Assembly: GCA_025351745.1 (NCBI GenBank)
Contig: JANXVI010000362.1
Span: forward strand, 1-44,822
From: Rhodoferax sp.
Lineage (GTDB): Bacteria; Pseudomonadota; Gammaproteobacteria; Burkholderiales; Burkholderiaceae_C
Length of the DNA: 44,822 nucleotides
Direction: 5' to 3'
Below are positions 1 through 8,274 of this stretch, one piece after another. Below the pieces are notes generated by a model. That model searched no databases. It was given only the letters and a program-made list of their open reading frames with translations, and was not told the origin of the DNA. Position 1 is the stretch's first letter. Each line of letters begins with the position of its first letter. The position numbers were made by a program, and so were the translations under genes.

Positions 1-243
1 GACAACCCACGCATACAGGCCTGCAAGCAGTGCCAAAGGAAGTTCAAAAAACAGTACCGGGTACAAGTAGAACCAAGTTCGGCTTACGTCCGGCGGTAGC
101 AGCCAGCTGCGTACTGGTGTAGTCGCCAACACCAGAAAATCCGTGGCGAACAACAAAAACCAAACCATGACGCATCCAGCGATGAGCGCCCATAGCAACG
201 GTGGTAGGAACGGCCGGCGCATCGGGATGTGACCTAAAGACAT
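1..243 (-). CDS. Membrane protein of unknown function, N-terminal part (runs off the left edge)
   Basis: An open minus-strand frame starts at 243 (or at the in-frame ATG at 222) and is still open at base 1, so the C-terminus lies outside the window. From the ATG at 222 the protein begins MRRPFLPPLLWALIAGC and contains two strongly hydrophobic stretches, about residues 8-33 and 49-74, joined by a short polar loop with WLLPPDVSRTW. It is therefore a polytopic inner-membrane protein. The start at 222 has a weak AGGT about nine bases upstream. The start at 243 has no Shine-Dalgarno sequence but overlaps the stop of the small upstream gene (234-383), which suggests translational coupling. I do not recognise the family. 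Confidence 0.6.
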   Translation of the reverse strand, partial: MSLGHIPMRRPFLPPLLWALIAGCVMVWFLLFATDFLVLATTPVRSWLLPPDVSRTWFYLYPVLFFELPLALLAGLYAWVV

Positions 244-383
244 ATGCCGACGCGGGTACCACGCACAGTCCAGGCATCCGGCATATTCAGCTTCACTCGC
301 ACATAAACTGTGTCAACAGCCAAAGGCGAAACGCGGTGTACCTGCGCGATCTGCAGCGCGTGTTCCCAATTCACAATTTTCAT
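234..383 (-). CDS. Small protein of unknown function, 49 aa
   Basis: A short frame beginning MKIVNWEHALQIAQVHR and ending RGTRVGICL. It has the best ribosome-binding site of this area, AAGGA five bases before its ATG at 383. Its stop (234-236) overlaps the beginning of the downstream membrane-protein gene, so the two look like a translationally coupled pair. The product has no signal peptide and no membrane segment and is predicted to be a soluble cytoplasmic peptide. I do not recognise a family. Support comes from the ribosome-binding site and the overlap, not from homology. Confidence 0.5.
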   Translation of the reverse strand: MKIVNWEHALQIAQVHRVSPLAVDTVYVRVKLNMPDAWTVRGTRVGICL

Positions 384-676
384 GGTTTCCTTGTTGTTGC
401 CCGATGCCCTTCCTAGCGCGTCGGATTTGCAATATAGCCTAAGCCCCGACGTTTCGGGTCAGGGGGTTGACCGTTGTTGGCATTGCCCAAAGTGGGAGGG
501 TCAGGCAATCAATGTCGAATATTTCTGCGCGCAAATGGTCGTTGGACCTCGCGCAACATGCATTCACCAGCCGGGGTACGCCAAAGGAGGCAAGTACCTG
601 ATAATTCCACCCAACATGTGGAAATTGACGGGAGCGGCGCTATGCACTGCAGAGTAATCACAAGCAGGCTTGCAGC
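384..676. other. Divergent intergenic region with possible regulatory repeats
   Basis: No convincing gene is seen in these 293 bases between the leftward 49-aa gene and the rightward histidine kinase gene. It should hold promoters for both directions. Visible features are the inverted repeat GGTCA-N6-TGACC at 457-472 and a second GGGTCAGG at 498-505 repeating the one at 456-463. A TATATT at about 432-437, read on the minus strand, is a weak -10 candidate for the small gene. No strong sigma-70 pair is evident for the kinase. Confidence 0.4.
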
Positions 677-2218
677 ATGCGCTGGGTAGGCGCGCTATCG
701 CTCAAGGGGGCGATTGTGCTGGGCATGGTCCTGGGCATTTTGCTGCCCGTTCTGGCCATTGGCCCTTTGCTGGCGCTGGACAGCTATCAGCGCGAACGCG
801 ACGCCCGGATAACGTCCTTACTCAAGCAATACGGAACCATGCTGGCGCAAAGCATGTCCACGCCCATCTGGCATGTGGACCGCCCGGCAGCGGAATCCTT
901 CGTCAATTCGCTGATATCCAACCCGGACGTGGTCCGCGTACGGGTCGAAGACGCCGCCTTGGGGCCGTTCATTTTTGTAGAAAAACCCATCCCATCTGGC
1001 GGCGAACTCGTGCAAGAAGTGCAGCCTGTGGTACGCGATGGTGCCACCATTGGCCGGGTGACGATCGAGATGACCACCACCCATGTGCAGCAGCAGTTCC
1101 TGGGCAAACTGGTCACTGCTGCCATAGCCCTATTGATGCAGGTGCTGATTTCTTTTGGCTTCTTGTTCTTGTTGTTTGAACACCGCTTGATGCGGCCATT
1201 GCGCCAGTTGCTGGGCGATGCAAAACGACTTTCCAGCGGAGAGTTGACCCAGCCGGTGGCGGTGATGCGCCGCGACGAAATTGGTGCGCTAGCCCAAGGG
1301 CTGGATACCATGCGTGAGAACCTCAACGAACAAGTTTCGCATGTACGCGACCTCAACGCCACGCTGGAGCAGCGGGTCAGTGAGCGCACGCAATCGCTGA
1401 ACACTGCCAACCAGGAACTGGTCGAGGCCATCGCAGCGCTCAAGAGCGCGCATGACGAAATCCAGCGCTCGGAACGCCTGGCTGCATTGGGCGCACTGGT
1501 GGCAGGCGTGGCGCATGAGCTCAATACGCCCATTGGTAACTGCGTCACCGTAGCGAGCACGCTGCAGGACATCACCAAACAGTTTGCGCAAACCAGCGCT
1601 AGCGGCATCACGCGCTCGGCCCTGGCCAGTTTTGTTGACAGCACCCAACACGCCAGTGAGTTGCTGACGCGCAACCTCGACGTGGCGGTGGAACTGATAC
1701 GCAGCTTCAAGCAGGTGGCAGTGGACCGCACACGCGCCCAACGGCGCGATTTCCCATTGGACGCCATGGTGGCCGAGACCTTGCTGATTCTGAGCCCGTC
1801 GTTCAAGCGCAACCACCACACCATACTGGTCGATGTGCCTCCCGGCATGGCGATGACCAGCTACCCCGGCCAACTGGGGCAGATACTCACCAACCTCGTC
1901 AACAACGCCGTGCTGCACGGCTTTGTGGATGACAGGCCGGGCGTGATCCGCGTCAGCGCGCGTATGCTGTCGCCGGAGTTGGTGGAGGTGGTCGTGGCTG
2001 ACGATGGGGTGGGCATACCCGAGGCCAACCTGCGGCGCATTTTTGACCCGTTCTTCACCACGCGTCTGGGGCAAGGCGGCAGTGGCCTGGGGCTCAATAT
2101 CGTCTACAACTTGATGAAGGATGTGTTGGGCGGCACGGTGCAGGTCAAGAGTTCGCCAGGCCATGGAACGCAGTTCATCTTGACGCTGCCACGCGTGGCC
2201 CGCGACCACGAAGAATAG
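677..2218 (+). CDS. Membrane-bound sensor histidine kinase (HAMP, HisKA, HATPase_c)
   Basis: 513 aa. A first membrane helix (about 11-34) and a second (about 146-167) enclose a periplasmic sensing region of roughly 110 residues. A HAMP domain (about 168-222, with RDEIGALAQGLD) and a coiled coil follow. The phosphoacceptor H280 lies in ALVAGVAHELNTPIGN. The ATPase domain shows an N box around NAVLHGF, G1 ADDGVGIP, an F box FDPFFTT and G2 GGSGLGLNIV, so all catalytic elements are present. It should autophosphorylate in response to a periplasmic signal and pass phosphate to a response regulator. No response regulator is adjacent, so it is an orphan here. It converges on the solute-binding protein gene 20 bases downstream. 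The start has no strong ribosome-binding site, but the hydrophobic helix follows it directly. Confidence 0.9.
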   Translation: MRWVGALSLKGAIVLGMVLGILLPVLAIGPLLALDSYQRERDARITSLLKQYGTMLAQSMSTPIWHVDRPAAESFVNSLISNPDVVRVRVEDAALGPFIFVEKPIPSGGELVQEVQPVVRDGATIGRVTIEMTTTHVQQQFLGKLVTAAIALLMQVLISFGFLFLLFEHRLMRPLRQLLGDAKRLSSGELTQPVAVMRRDEIGALAQGLDTMRENLNEQVSHVRDLNATLEQRVSERTQSLNTANQELVEAIAALKSAHDEIQRSERLAALGALVAGVAHELNTPIGNCVTVASTLQDITKQFAQTSASGITRSALASFVDSTQHASELLTRNLDVAVELIRSFKQVAVDRTRAQRRDFPLDAMVAETLLILSPSFKRNHHTILVDVPPGMAMTSYPGQLGQILTNLVNNAVLHGFVDDRPGVIRVSARMLSPELVEVVVADDGVGIPEANLRRIFDPFFTTRLGQGGSGLGLNIVYNLMKDVLGGTVQVKSSPGHGTQFILTLPRVARDHEE

Positions 2219-2238
2219 TTAGAGCCTTTACGCTTCAG

Positions 2239-3030
2239 CTACTTGCCAGCGCCAGTGCCGCTCCAGCCCGAGGGGCATATAACCTGTGCCAATATCTTGG
2301 CGTACTCCGGTGAGGCCTTCAATTTCTTCAAACCCGCGTTGAAATCGGCCAGACGGGATTCACTTTGGGCCAAAGAGCGGGGCAGCAATACATGCGAAGT
2401 AAAAGTGTCGGTCATCTGCTTGGGATCAACTGAGAGCTTGGCTGCATCGGCATCGTTGAAATGCTTGTGCAGCACATCGCAGGCCACGTTACGTTCCATC
2501 GGTGCCACGTCTACACGGTCCAGCAGCAGCATCTTGATAGCCGCCATGTCGTTGGGCAGTTTGTCACTCTTGAATTCGCCCGCGTTGGCCATGCTCCAGA
2601 TTTCGGGGGTGTAGGTGTAGTCTTGTATCAGCGCCACGCGGTAGGGTTTGAGATCGGCCAGGTTGCTCCAGCGGAACTTGACCGCGTTGCGGTACACAAA
2701 AACCCATTTCTCGGTGACCACGTTGTCACTGATAAAAAACGGGGGGTTGCGCTCGGGGTTGTTGCCCCATGCGGCGGTTGCGTCCCATTTGCCGAGCCGC
2801 GTTTCGGCCAACGCGCGCGACCAGGGCAAGAAAGTGTATTCCACTGTGTAGCCAGTCAGCTCGAAGGCACGGCGCACCACGCTGAGTGAAATGCCTTGGT
2901 CCGCACGGGCAGCGGTCATGTACGGCGGCAATTCACCGGTGGCAATTTTCAAAGTACGGTTCTGCGCGACCACACCGAGCGATGCAGCCATCGCCAGAGC
3001 AAACAAAAAACACGAACGCATACTTTGCAT
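2239..3030 (-). CDS. Periplasmic solute-binding protein, family 3 (amino-acid-type)
   Basis: 263 aa with a Sec signal peptide (about residues 1-22, MQSMRSCFLFALAMAASLGVVA), after which the mature part opens with RTLKIATGELPPYM, the usual first strand of SBP_bac_3 domains. Later motifs such as GKWDATAAWGNNPER and FVYRN fit this fold. The start at 3030 is supported by GAGGT about seven bases upstream. No ABC permease or ATPase lies nearby, so it may be a stand-alone binding protein that feeds a transporter or a sensor; its convergent neighbour is an orphan histidine kinase with a periplasmic domain. The ligand cannot be told from sequence. Confidence 0.8.
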   Translation of the reverse strand: MQSMRSCFLFALAMAASLGVVAQNRTLKIATGELPPYMTAARADQGISLSVVRRAFELTGYTVEYTFLPWSRALAETRLGKWDATAAWGNNPERNPPFFISDNVVTEKWVFVYRNAVKFRWSNLADLKPYRVALIQDYTYTPEIWSMANAGEFKSDKLPNDMAAIKMLLLDRVDVAPMERNVACDVLHKHFNDADAAKLSVDPKQMTDTFTSHVLLPRSLAQSESRLADFNAGLKKLKASPEYAKILAQVICPSGWSGTGAGK

Positions 3031-3145
3031 GGGTGCACCTCAACAAACAATTCCCGCCGGATGACAGCCTAGCATCCATTTCCCAGACTGGAAGCAAATA
3101 CTTCAGGTTTTTGTATCCGGCGGCTACGGTCCGAAGGATATGGGT

Positions 3146-4027
3146 CTACTTCGCAACCGCAGGTACGACGTCGAATGGGGATAGATCCCCACTGATTGAG
3201 CCTTCGCCCTTATAGCCACACGAGGCGGTATCGTTGATAAGCAATCGCGCCCGGTAAGTACCCGGCTCGGTAATGTTAAAAATTGCCTTACGTGGCCACC
3301 CGCCTGTCTCATACTGGTATTTGCTGGACATTTGGCCGTAGTTGTTGATTTGACTAGGGCTCAATTGATCGATAACGATGGATGAGCCGCAATATTTTTG
3401 TTGCCCCACCCCGAAGACTTTGACCTCCAATGGTGATCCGGCCATCAAAGATGTGGCCGACAATTGAACCTTGGTAATTTGCGTTGGCGTTACCACCAGA
3501 CCTGGGTTGGCACTACCAACCTCAGCAACGGTTGCTCCGGTCACCGGTCGGCTTACTGACGAGACATGCGGCGTGGAGGAGACCTCACAGGTCTTCACCT
3601 GGATGCCAATGGCCTGGTAGTCTTTTTGGACAGCAACATCAAAAGTACATGCGGGCGGTTCACCCAGTACGGTAATGTCAGCGGCCACAGCCGAAATCAA
3701 ACTGCAATCTTTATCGGTGTTGCCCTGACCTTGGGCGGTCACGTGGAACTTCCCTGTTTTGTTAAATGACGTGCCAAAACTTTTGCTAGGGGGAGTAGAG
3801 GGGTCGGTCAACGCGATTGTCCAGATCTTCCCATTGGCGTTATTGATGGTCACACCGCATCGTACAGTTCCGGTCACAGTAAGGTTTACATCTTCACCGA
3901 CCTTGACGATGCTCTTTTGAGCGCTCATGCCTGTGAGATGTCCGGGGAAAGCCCAGGCCGTTCCTACGCCCAGAACCAGCGCGGTCGAAACGCCTACCTG
4001 GATAAAATTTTTCAGTTTGATGTTCAT
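3146..4027 (-). CDS. Secreted protein of unknown function
   Basis: 293 aa. I chose the ATG at 4027 because AAGGA lies seven bases upstream and a textbook signal peptide follows (MNIKLKNFIQVGVSTALVLG, cleavage probably after AWA at about 26). The open frame continues upstream to 4114, but that part is not signal-like. The mature protein is beta-rich and has several cysteines (for example in TVRCGVTI, DKDCSLI, PPACTFDV, KYCGSS, ASCGYKG), which suggests disulfide-bonded immunoglobulin-like modules. The C-terminal part has a GTYRARLLIND stretch typical of beta-sandwich folds. No named family is recognised. A perfect 18-base palindrome lies 30-47 bases upstream of the start (4057-4074). Confidence 0.75.
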   Translation of the reverse strand: MNIKLKNFIQVGVSTALVLGVGTAWAFPGHLTGMSAQKSIVKVGEDVNLTVTGTVRCGVTINNANGKIWTIALTDPSTPPSKSFGTSFNKTGKFHVTAQGQGNTDKDCSLISAVAADITVLGEPPACTFDVAVQKDYQAIGIQVKTCEVSSTPHVSSVSRPVTGATVAEVGSANPGLVVTPTQITKVQLSATSLMAGSPLEVKVFGVGQQKYCGSSIVIDQLSPSQINNYGQMSSKYQYETGGWPRKAIFNITEPGTYRARLLINDTASCGYKGEGSISGDLSPFDVVPAVAK

Positions 4028-4056
4028 GATCGGTTCCTTGTGGTGATCTTGGTGGT

Positions 4057-4074
4057 CAAGCGATGAATCGCTTG
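4057..4074. promoter_or_regulatory. Perfect palindrome CAAGCGAT-GA-ATCGCTTG, probable operator
   Basis: Eight-base arms separated by only two bases, so it is better suited to binding a dimeric protein than to forming an RNA hairpin. It sits 30-47 bases upstream of the start of the secreted-protein gene (start 4027, minus strand), where a repressor or activator would be expected to act. The regulator is unknown. Confidence 0.45.
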
Positions 4075-4201
4075 TGCGTTGACTGCTCGCTGCGGTCCCG
4101 CTTTGAGTCGGCACACCCTGTCTGCAGGTTCAATTTTTTTGGCGTCAATTGAAAGACAACCGGGCTTTTGGGCTGGCGCTTGGTGCGAGCTACCATAGCG
4201 T

Positions 4202-4447
4202 ATGAACGAAATCAAGGCACTGCAATCCATGGGCTTTGTGCTACCCAGCCCAGCCTACCTATTTGGCGCCATTGTGTTTGGCCTGCTGGGCATGGTGGCC
4301 TTCAGTCGTGGCAAAAAGACATCGCAGCCCGTACTCACCTGGACTGGCGTTGCGCTGATGCTCTATCCCTACGCCATCAGTGAAACCTGGTTGATGTGGA
4401 GCTTGGGCATCGGACTGAGCGCGTTGGTTTTTGCCAAGTGGAACTAA
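4202..4447 (+). CDS. Small membrane protein of unknown function, 81 aa
   Basis: Begins MNEIKALQSMGFVLPSPAYL and has three hydrophobic stretches (about 18-35, 43-62 and 64-79), the middle one containing LTWTGVALMLYPYAISETW. I have seen this general pattern (hydrophobic helix, short RGKKT loop, GVALMLYPY) in small conserved proteobacterial membrane proteins, but no function is known to me. The ribosome-binding site is weak. The following regulator-like pseudogene starts within or just after its end, so the two may once have been co-transcribed. Confidence 0.7.
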   Translation: MNEIKALQSMGFVLPSPAYLFGAIVFGLLGMVAFSRGKKTSQPVLTWTGVALMLYPYAISETWLMWSLGIGLSALVFAKWN

Positions 4448-5491
4448 GCACACCATCATTTTGGGCGCCTGGGGCTTTGCCTTTGCTCTTGACTGACGTT
4501 GCAATCCGCGGCGCATTGATTGCACTGTTGGTGGTGCTGGCCACGGTCATGTGCCGTGACCGTCCTCAGTTTGCGGCAACGCGTGTGGGTGTCGCCATGG
4601 CCCTGGGACTTTGCATACAAGTCGTCAGCGCCACACCATTGTTTGAAGAAATGGTGCCACGCCTGTGGCAGGCACCTTGGGTCGCCATCTCGGTGGGCAA
4701 CGCAGTGCTGTTTTGGGTGTTTGTACAGGCGCTATTTGACGACGAGTTCGTGCTGCGACCCGTGCATGGCATTGCATGGCTGGCGGCCGCCACACTGAGC
4801 GGTCTCAATTGCGCGGCGTTGGCCAACAGCGCATCCACCATTGCGCCCGTCACCATGGGCATGCAGCGTGCGGTGCCTTTGATCTTCGCCGTGCTGACCA
4901 TGGTTGCCGCAGCCCAACACTTGCACGCCGATCTGGTGGAAGATCGCCGCCGCCTGCGCATTTTTATCGTATCGACCGGAGTGGCCTACTCGCTGGCAAT
5001 GTTGGCTGCGCGGCTCGGCTCTCCTCACGGCCGCGTGGTGGGGCTAACTGCCACGTTGGATGTAACGGCGTTGCTTGCCATAACCCTCGTGTTGGTGTCC
5101 AAGCTTTTTGCGTTTGGGCAGCTCCAATTTGTTTCCCATGCCGAAGCCCGAGAATGTCCAAAATTTACCCGAAATAGCAGAAGCCCTGACCCCACCCGAC
5201 CCCGCGCAGGAACGTCTGGCACAAGCGTTGCAGCACCTGATGACCGTGGAGCACGCGTACCGCGCGGAAGACATGAGCCTGGCCAGCCTGGCCACCAGGC
5301 TCAACGCACCGGAATACAAATTGCGCCGCCTCATCAACCAGCGCATGGGCTACCGCAACTTCAACGCCTTCATCAATGGACTGCGGCTGGACGCTGGTTT
5401 TCAGTCGATTGGCCCATTCAATCGCGCATTTAAGGCAGCCACCGGCCTGACTCCCACCGAATTTCGCAAAAAATACAGCGCCGATTCTTGA
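4438..5491 (+). pseudogene. AraC-type regulator with membrane-integral N-terminal domain, frameshifted and internally deleted
   Basis: The frame through about 5105 encodes several hydrophobic helices (RGALIALLVVLATVMCRD, LFWVFVQALFDDEF, LLAITLVLVSK). After a T run at 5105-5109 the homologous reading continues in the +1 frame and gives LRLGSSNLFP, then an AraC-type DNA-binding domain (AEDMSLASLATRLNAPEYKL, GYRNFNAFINGLRLDA, GFQSIGPFNRAFKAATGL). One extra T explains the shift. In addition the domain jumps straight from NGLRLDA to GFQSIGPF: the roughly 20-25 residues forming the start of the second helix-turn-helix in AraC proteins are missing without loss of frame. Both lesions argue for a dead gene. 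The start is uncertain (GTG 4438 or TTGs at 4477-4489). Confidence 0.75.
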
Positions 5492-5606
5492 AATCGGCCA
5501 GCCGAAACCTGCAACTGCGGGCTTTGGCCAGACTTCTTCGATCTGGGTCGGCACAGTCCGCCCACCAACTGGCACATCGCCGTTGGCTTCTATTGGAGAT
5601 CGATGT

Positions 5607-6659
5607 ATGCGTTCATTTGTTTTATCAGTCCCGATCGCCTGGCGCTGTGCGGCATGTGCAGCTTCACTCACCGTTGTGGGCGGTTTGGCCCAAGCAGACG
5701 TTGGACTGACCAGTATTGCTAGTACCGATACCGACGGCCCTGTCACGCTGTACTACCCTACCAAAGCGACGGCTACACCTATAACCCGCGGACCGTTTAC
5801 CCTGCTGTTGGCCGAACAAGCAGTGCCAGAGCGCGGCAATGGCCATCTGATCGTCATATCCCATGGTTCCGGGGGAGCGCCTTGGGTGCACGTCGACCTG
5901 GCGCGCAGCCTGGTGGAGGCCGGCTTTGTGGTCGCCATGCCGCAGCACTTTGCCGACAACAACAAAGACGGTAGCAACCCAGGCCCCAACAGATGGGCGA
6001 CCCGCCCCCAAGAGGTTTCGCGCGCCATCGATGCGGTTGGGCGCGATGCGCGCTTTGCACCGCTACTGTCGCTGCACGATGTGGGGGTCTACGGCATGTC
6101 AGCAGGCGGCCATACCGCGCTGTCGATGGCAGGTGGCCGTTGGTCCGCGGCAGGGTTCAAGGACCATTGCGAGGCCAATTTGGTGAATGACTTCCAAGCC
6201 TGCGTGGGTCTGATCACCCAACTGACCGGTGGATTCCTGGACGGCATCAAGAAGTGGGCGGCTTTGATCGTCATCCGCAACCGCTTTGCCGACACAACCA
6301 TCCGGTCCCACCACGACCCGCGCGTGGCCGCCGTGGTGGCTGGCGTACCTGCAGCAGCAGACTTCGACATGGCATCGCTCGCCAGGCCCGCGGTGCCAGT
6401 CGGCCTGGTCACCGCCCAGCACGACCGTTGGCTGAACCCAAGGTTCCACAGCGACCGCGTGCTGGAGGCGTGCACGACATGCGAACACCTTGCCGACCTG
6501 CCCAACGGCGGCCACGGCGCATTGCTATCACCTCTGCCACCGGGCTTGAGCGGATTGGTGGGCGACATGCTGAACGACCTGCCTGGATTCGACCGCAGCC
6601 AGATGCACAGCGTGGACCAGAAAATCACCGCATTCTTTGTACGCAATCTTGTACGATAG
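5607..6659 (+). CDS. Secreted alpha/beta hydrolase, dienelactone-hydrolase-like
   Basis: 350 aa from the ATG at 5607, preceded by GGAG at about nine bases; an in-frame ATG at 5583 lacks this. A signal peptide covers about residues 1-31 (ending GGLAQA). The hydrolase core shows the oxyanion strand VISHGSGG (about 83-90), the nucleophile elbow GMSAGG (Ser about 165), AQHDRW as likely acid-residue region and NGGHGAL as likely catalytic histidine. This architecture matches the predicted dienelactone hydrolase group (COG4188), periplasmic enzymes acting on esters or lactones of unknown identity. Substrate cannot be assigned. It follows the broken AraC-type regulator by 115 bases and may have been its target; that is inference only. 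Confidence 0.8.
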   Translation: MRSFVLSVPIAWRCAACAASLTVVGGLAQADVGLTSIASTDTDGPVTLYYPTKATATPITRGPFTLLLAEQAVPERGNGHLIVISHGSGGAPWVHVDLARSLVEAGFVVAMPQHFADNNKDGSNPGPNRWATRPQEVSRAIDAVGRDARFAPLLSLHDVGVYGMSAGGHTALSMAGGRWSAAGFKDHCEANLVNDFQACVGLITQLTGGFLDGIKKWAALIVIRNRFADTTIRSHHDPRVAAVVAGVPAAADFDMASLARPAVPVGLVTAQHDRWLNPRFHSDRVLEACTTCEHLADLPNGGHGALLSPLPPGLSGLVGDMLNDLPGFDRSQMHSVDQKITAFFVRNLVR

Positions 6660-6833
6660 AAATTCTGCCCAAGGCGCGTGCAACTCGCTGCGCTGCGTCG
6701 GGCGACTTCAACTGCACGTTTAGCACTTTGGCAGCCAATTTTTTTCCAATGTCAGTTCAATTTATAGGTATTTCAAACGTCCAGCAACACATGCGCAGTA
6801 TGCGCACAGCACACTCCGACTGATTGAAGATCC

Positions 6834-7505
6834 ATGCCTGCCATTACCACCCTCCTACCCCTGGCACCTGCGTTCAACGCGGGGCTGACCCTGTGTTTAT
6901 CCTTAATCATGGCACTGGGCGCGCAAAACACGCATGTCATCCGCATGGGGCTGCAAGGCCAGCATGTACTGCTGACGGTCGTGCTGTGCATTGCGTCAGA
7001 TATTGTGCTGATCGCATTGGGCGTCTTTGGCGTGGCGCAGGTCGGCGGCATGTCACCCACCGTCAAGGCGTTGATGATTGGTGGTGGTGCGGTGTTTTTG
7101 CTGGTCTACGGGGCGCAGGCCTTTGCCCGCTTTCGTAAGCCAGAGGTGGGCCGCGGGTCTCTGACAACCGCCGCAAGCTCCGCAAACGGCGCCAAGCCCA
7201 TCAGCCGTCGGCAAGCAAGCTTGGCCGCGCTGGCCTTTGCCTGGCTCAACCCACATGCCTGGCTGGACACGGCGGTGCTGATCGGTTCCGCGTCGCTGGC
7301 CTGGGGCACACCCGGCAACGCAGCGTTTGGCGCAGGCGCCGCAGCGGGCTCGGTGCTATGGTTTGGCGGGCTGGGACTTGCCGTTTTCTGGCTCGGCCAA
7401 CGGCTGAGCAAACCGTCCATCTGGCGTGCGCTGGACGGGCTGGTCGCGCTGATGATGTGGGCTACCGCCCTGTTTTTGCTCTGGGGCCTGGTCGCACCGC
7501 AATAA
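6834..7505 (+). CDS. LysE/ArgO-family amino-acid exporter
   Basis: 223 aa with about six membrane helices. The N-terminal signature GLTLCLSLIMALGAQNTHVI (about 17-36) is characteristic of LysE/ArgO exporters, and the second half has the family's AFAWLNPHAWLDTAVLIGS. These proteins export basic amino acids (lysine, arginine, canavanine) from the cytoplasm. ArgO/LysE genes are usually controlled by an adjacent LysR-type regulator, which is absent here. The gene converges on a TetR gene 10 bases downstream. The ribosome-binding site (GAAG) is modest. Exporter class is secure, exact substrate is not. Confidence 0.85.
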   Translation: MPAITTLLPLAPAFNAGLTLCLSLIMALGAQNTHVIRMGLQGQHVLLTVVLCIASDIVLIALGVFGVAQVGGMSPTVKALMIGGGAVFLLVYGAQAFARFRKPEVGRGSLTTAASSANGAKPISRRQASLAALAFAWLNPHAWLDTAVLIGSASLAWGTPGNAAFGAGAAAGSVLWFGGLGLAVFWLGQRLSKPSIWRALDGLVALMMWATALFLLWGLVAPQ

Positions 7506-7515
7506 ATAGCGGCGC

Positions 7516-8184
7516 TTAGGGCAGCGGCTGGCGCATGCCGTTGAGCATGGCATGCACCAGCGCCCGCGTCTCGGCCAACGCAGACTGCGCAGCATCTTCG
7601 GGCTGGTGTGCCAACGCCTCTACCGCACCGTACAGCAGACCCAGAATCAGCCGTGCACGCAACAGCACATCCCCGGCGGGCAGCATGCCCAATGACTGCA
7701 GCGTGCGTACCGTTTGCACCATGGCGCCCAGGCCATGGCGTTCGCGTATCTCCAGCCAGACATGCGCACCCAGCACCGCCGGTGCATCGGTAAGGCCTAT
7801 GCGCCGGCGCTCAGGGTTCAGCCCCGCCTGCAAAAAAACATCGATTGCTGCCATCAGGGCTTGCCAGGCATCGGCCCCACCGGTCAGCGCCTGGGTACGT
7901 GCCGCGGCAATGAGCTTGACCATGCCTTCATCGAGCTCTTCGGCCACGGCGGCGAACAAGCCTTTCTTGTCGCCAAAGTGGTGGTACAGCGCGCCAGTGG
8001 TGACGCCTGCCTCAGTGCAGATAGCACCCAGCGACGTCGCTTCATAGCCGAGATGCCCAAACAGTTTGCGACCCGCAGCACGCAACGCAGCCTGCGTGGA
8101 TGCGGCATTCACCTTTCGGCCATCGGGTGCGGTGCCATTTTGCGCAGACGCTGAAGGCGCGGGAGGGAGTGATAGTTGTCGCAT
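7516..8184 (-). CDS. TetR/AcrR-family transcriptional regulator
   Basis: 222 aa. The N-terminal helix-turn-helix is clear: GRKLFGHLGYEATSLGAICT followed by EAGVTTGALYHHFGDKKGLF (about residues 38-77). The C-terminal helical part is the variable ligand-binding domain. It is preceded by an Ala/Pro-rich, probably disordered extension of about 30 residues, so the true start could be further in. It is divergent from the DUF1304 membrane-protein gene, with 90 bases between them, and such regulators typically repress the divergent gene and themselves. A CATAA-N5-TTATG inverted repeat at 8199-8213 lies in that gap. No Shine-Dalgarno sequence precedes the ATG at 8184. Confidence 0.85.
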   Translation of the reverse strand: MRQLSLPPAPSASAQNGTAPDGRKVNAASTQAALRAAGRKLFGHLGYEATSLGAICTEAGVTTGALYHHFGDKKGLFAAVAEELDEGMVKLIAAARTQALTGGADAWQALMAAIDVFLQAGLNPERRRIGLTDAPAVLGAHVWLEIRERHGLGAMVQTVRTLQSLGMLPAGDVLLRARLILGLLYGAVEALAHQPEDAAQSALAETRALVHAMLNGMRQPLP

Positions 8185-8198
8185 AGGTGACTATAAAC

Positions 8199-8213
8199 CA
8201 TAACGTAATTATG
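8199..8213. promoter_or_regulatory. Inverted repeat CATAA-N5-TTATG, candidate TetR operator
   Basis: Lies 15-29 bases upstream of the TetR start and 62 bases upstream of the DUF1304 gene, in an A+T-rich part of the divergent gap. The arms are perfect but short (5 bases). Position is the main argument. Confidence 0.35.
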
Positions 8214-8274
8214 TATTCTCGCGCTTCGCTTTTGTGTTTTACGGTAGTTACCCATTTTTGAAAGACCTATCACC

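Noticed and set aside
457..472. GGTCA-N6-TGACC and a repeated GGGTCAGG as an operator of the histidine kinase
   Set aside because: Short arms and no positional anchor to a recognisable promoter; kept only as a note in the intergenic entry.
310..657. 115-aa plus-strand frame at the left end
   Set aside because: No ribosome-binding site and no familiar features; it overlaps the better-supported 49-aa minus-strand gene.
4396..5433. 345-aa frame as an intact protein
   Set aside because: After about 5110 the product becomes Pro/Arg/Gln-rich noise, while the AraC-type domain continues in another frame. It is annotated as a pseudogene instead.
6728..6745. TTGG-CAG-CCAA followed by seven T residues as a terminator after the secreted hydrolase
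   Set aside because: Only four pairs in the stem; possible but too weak to list as a feature.
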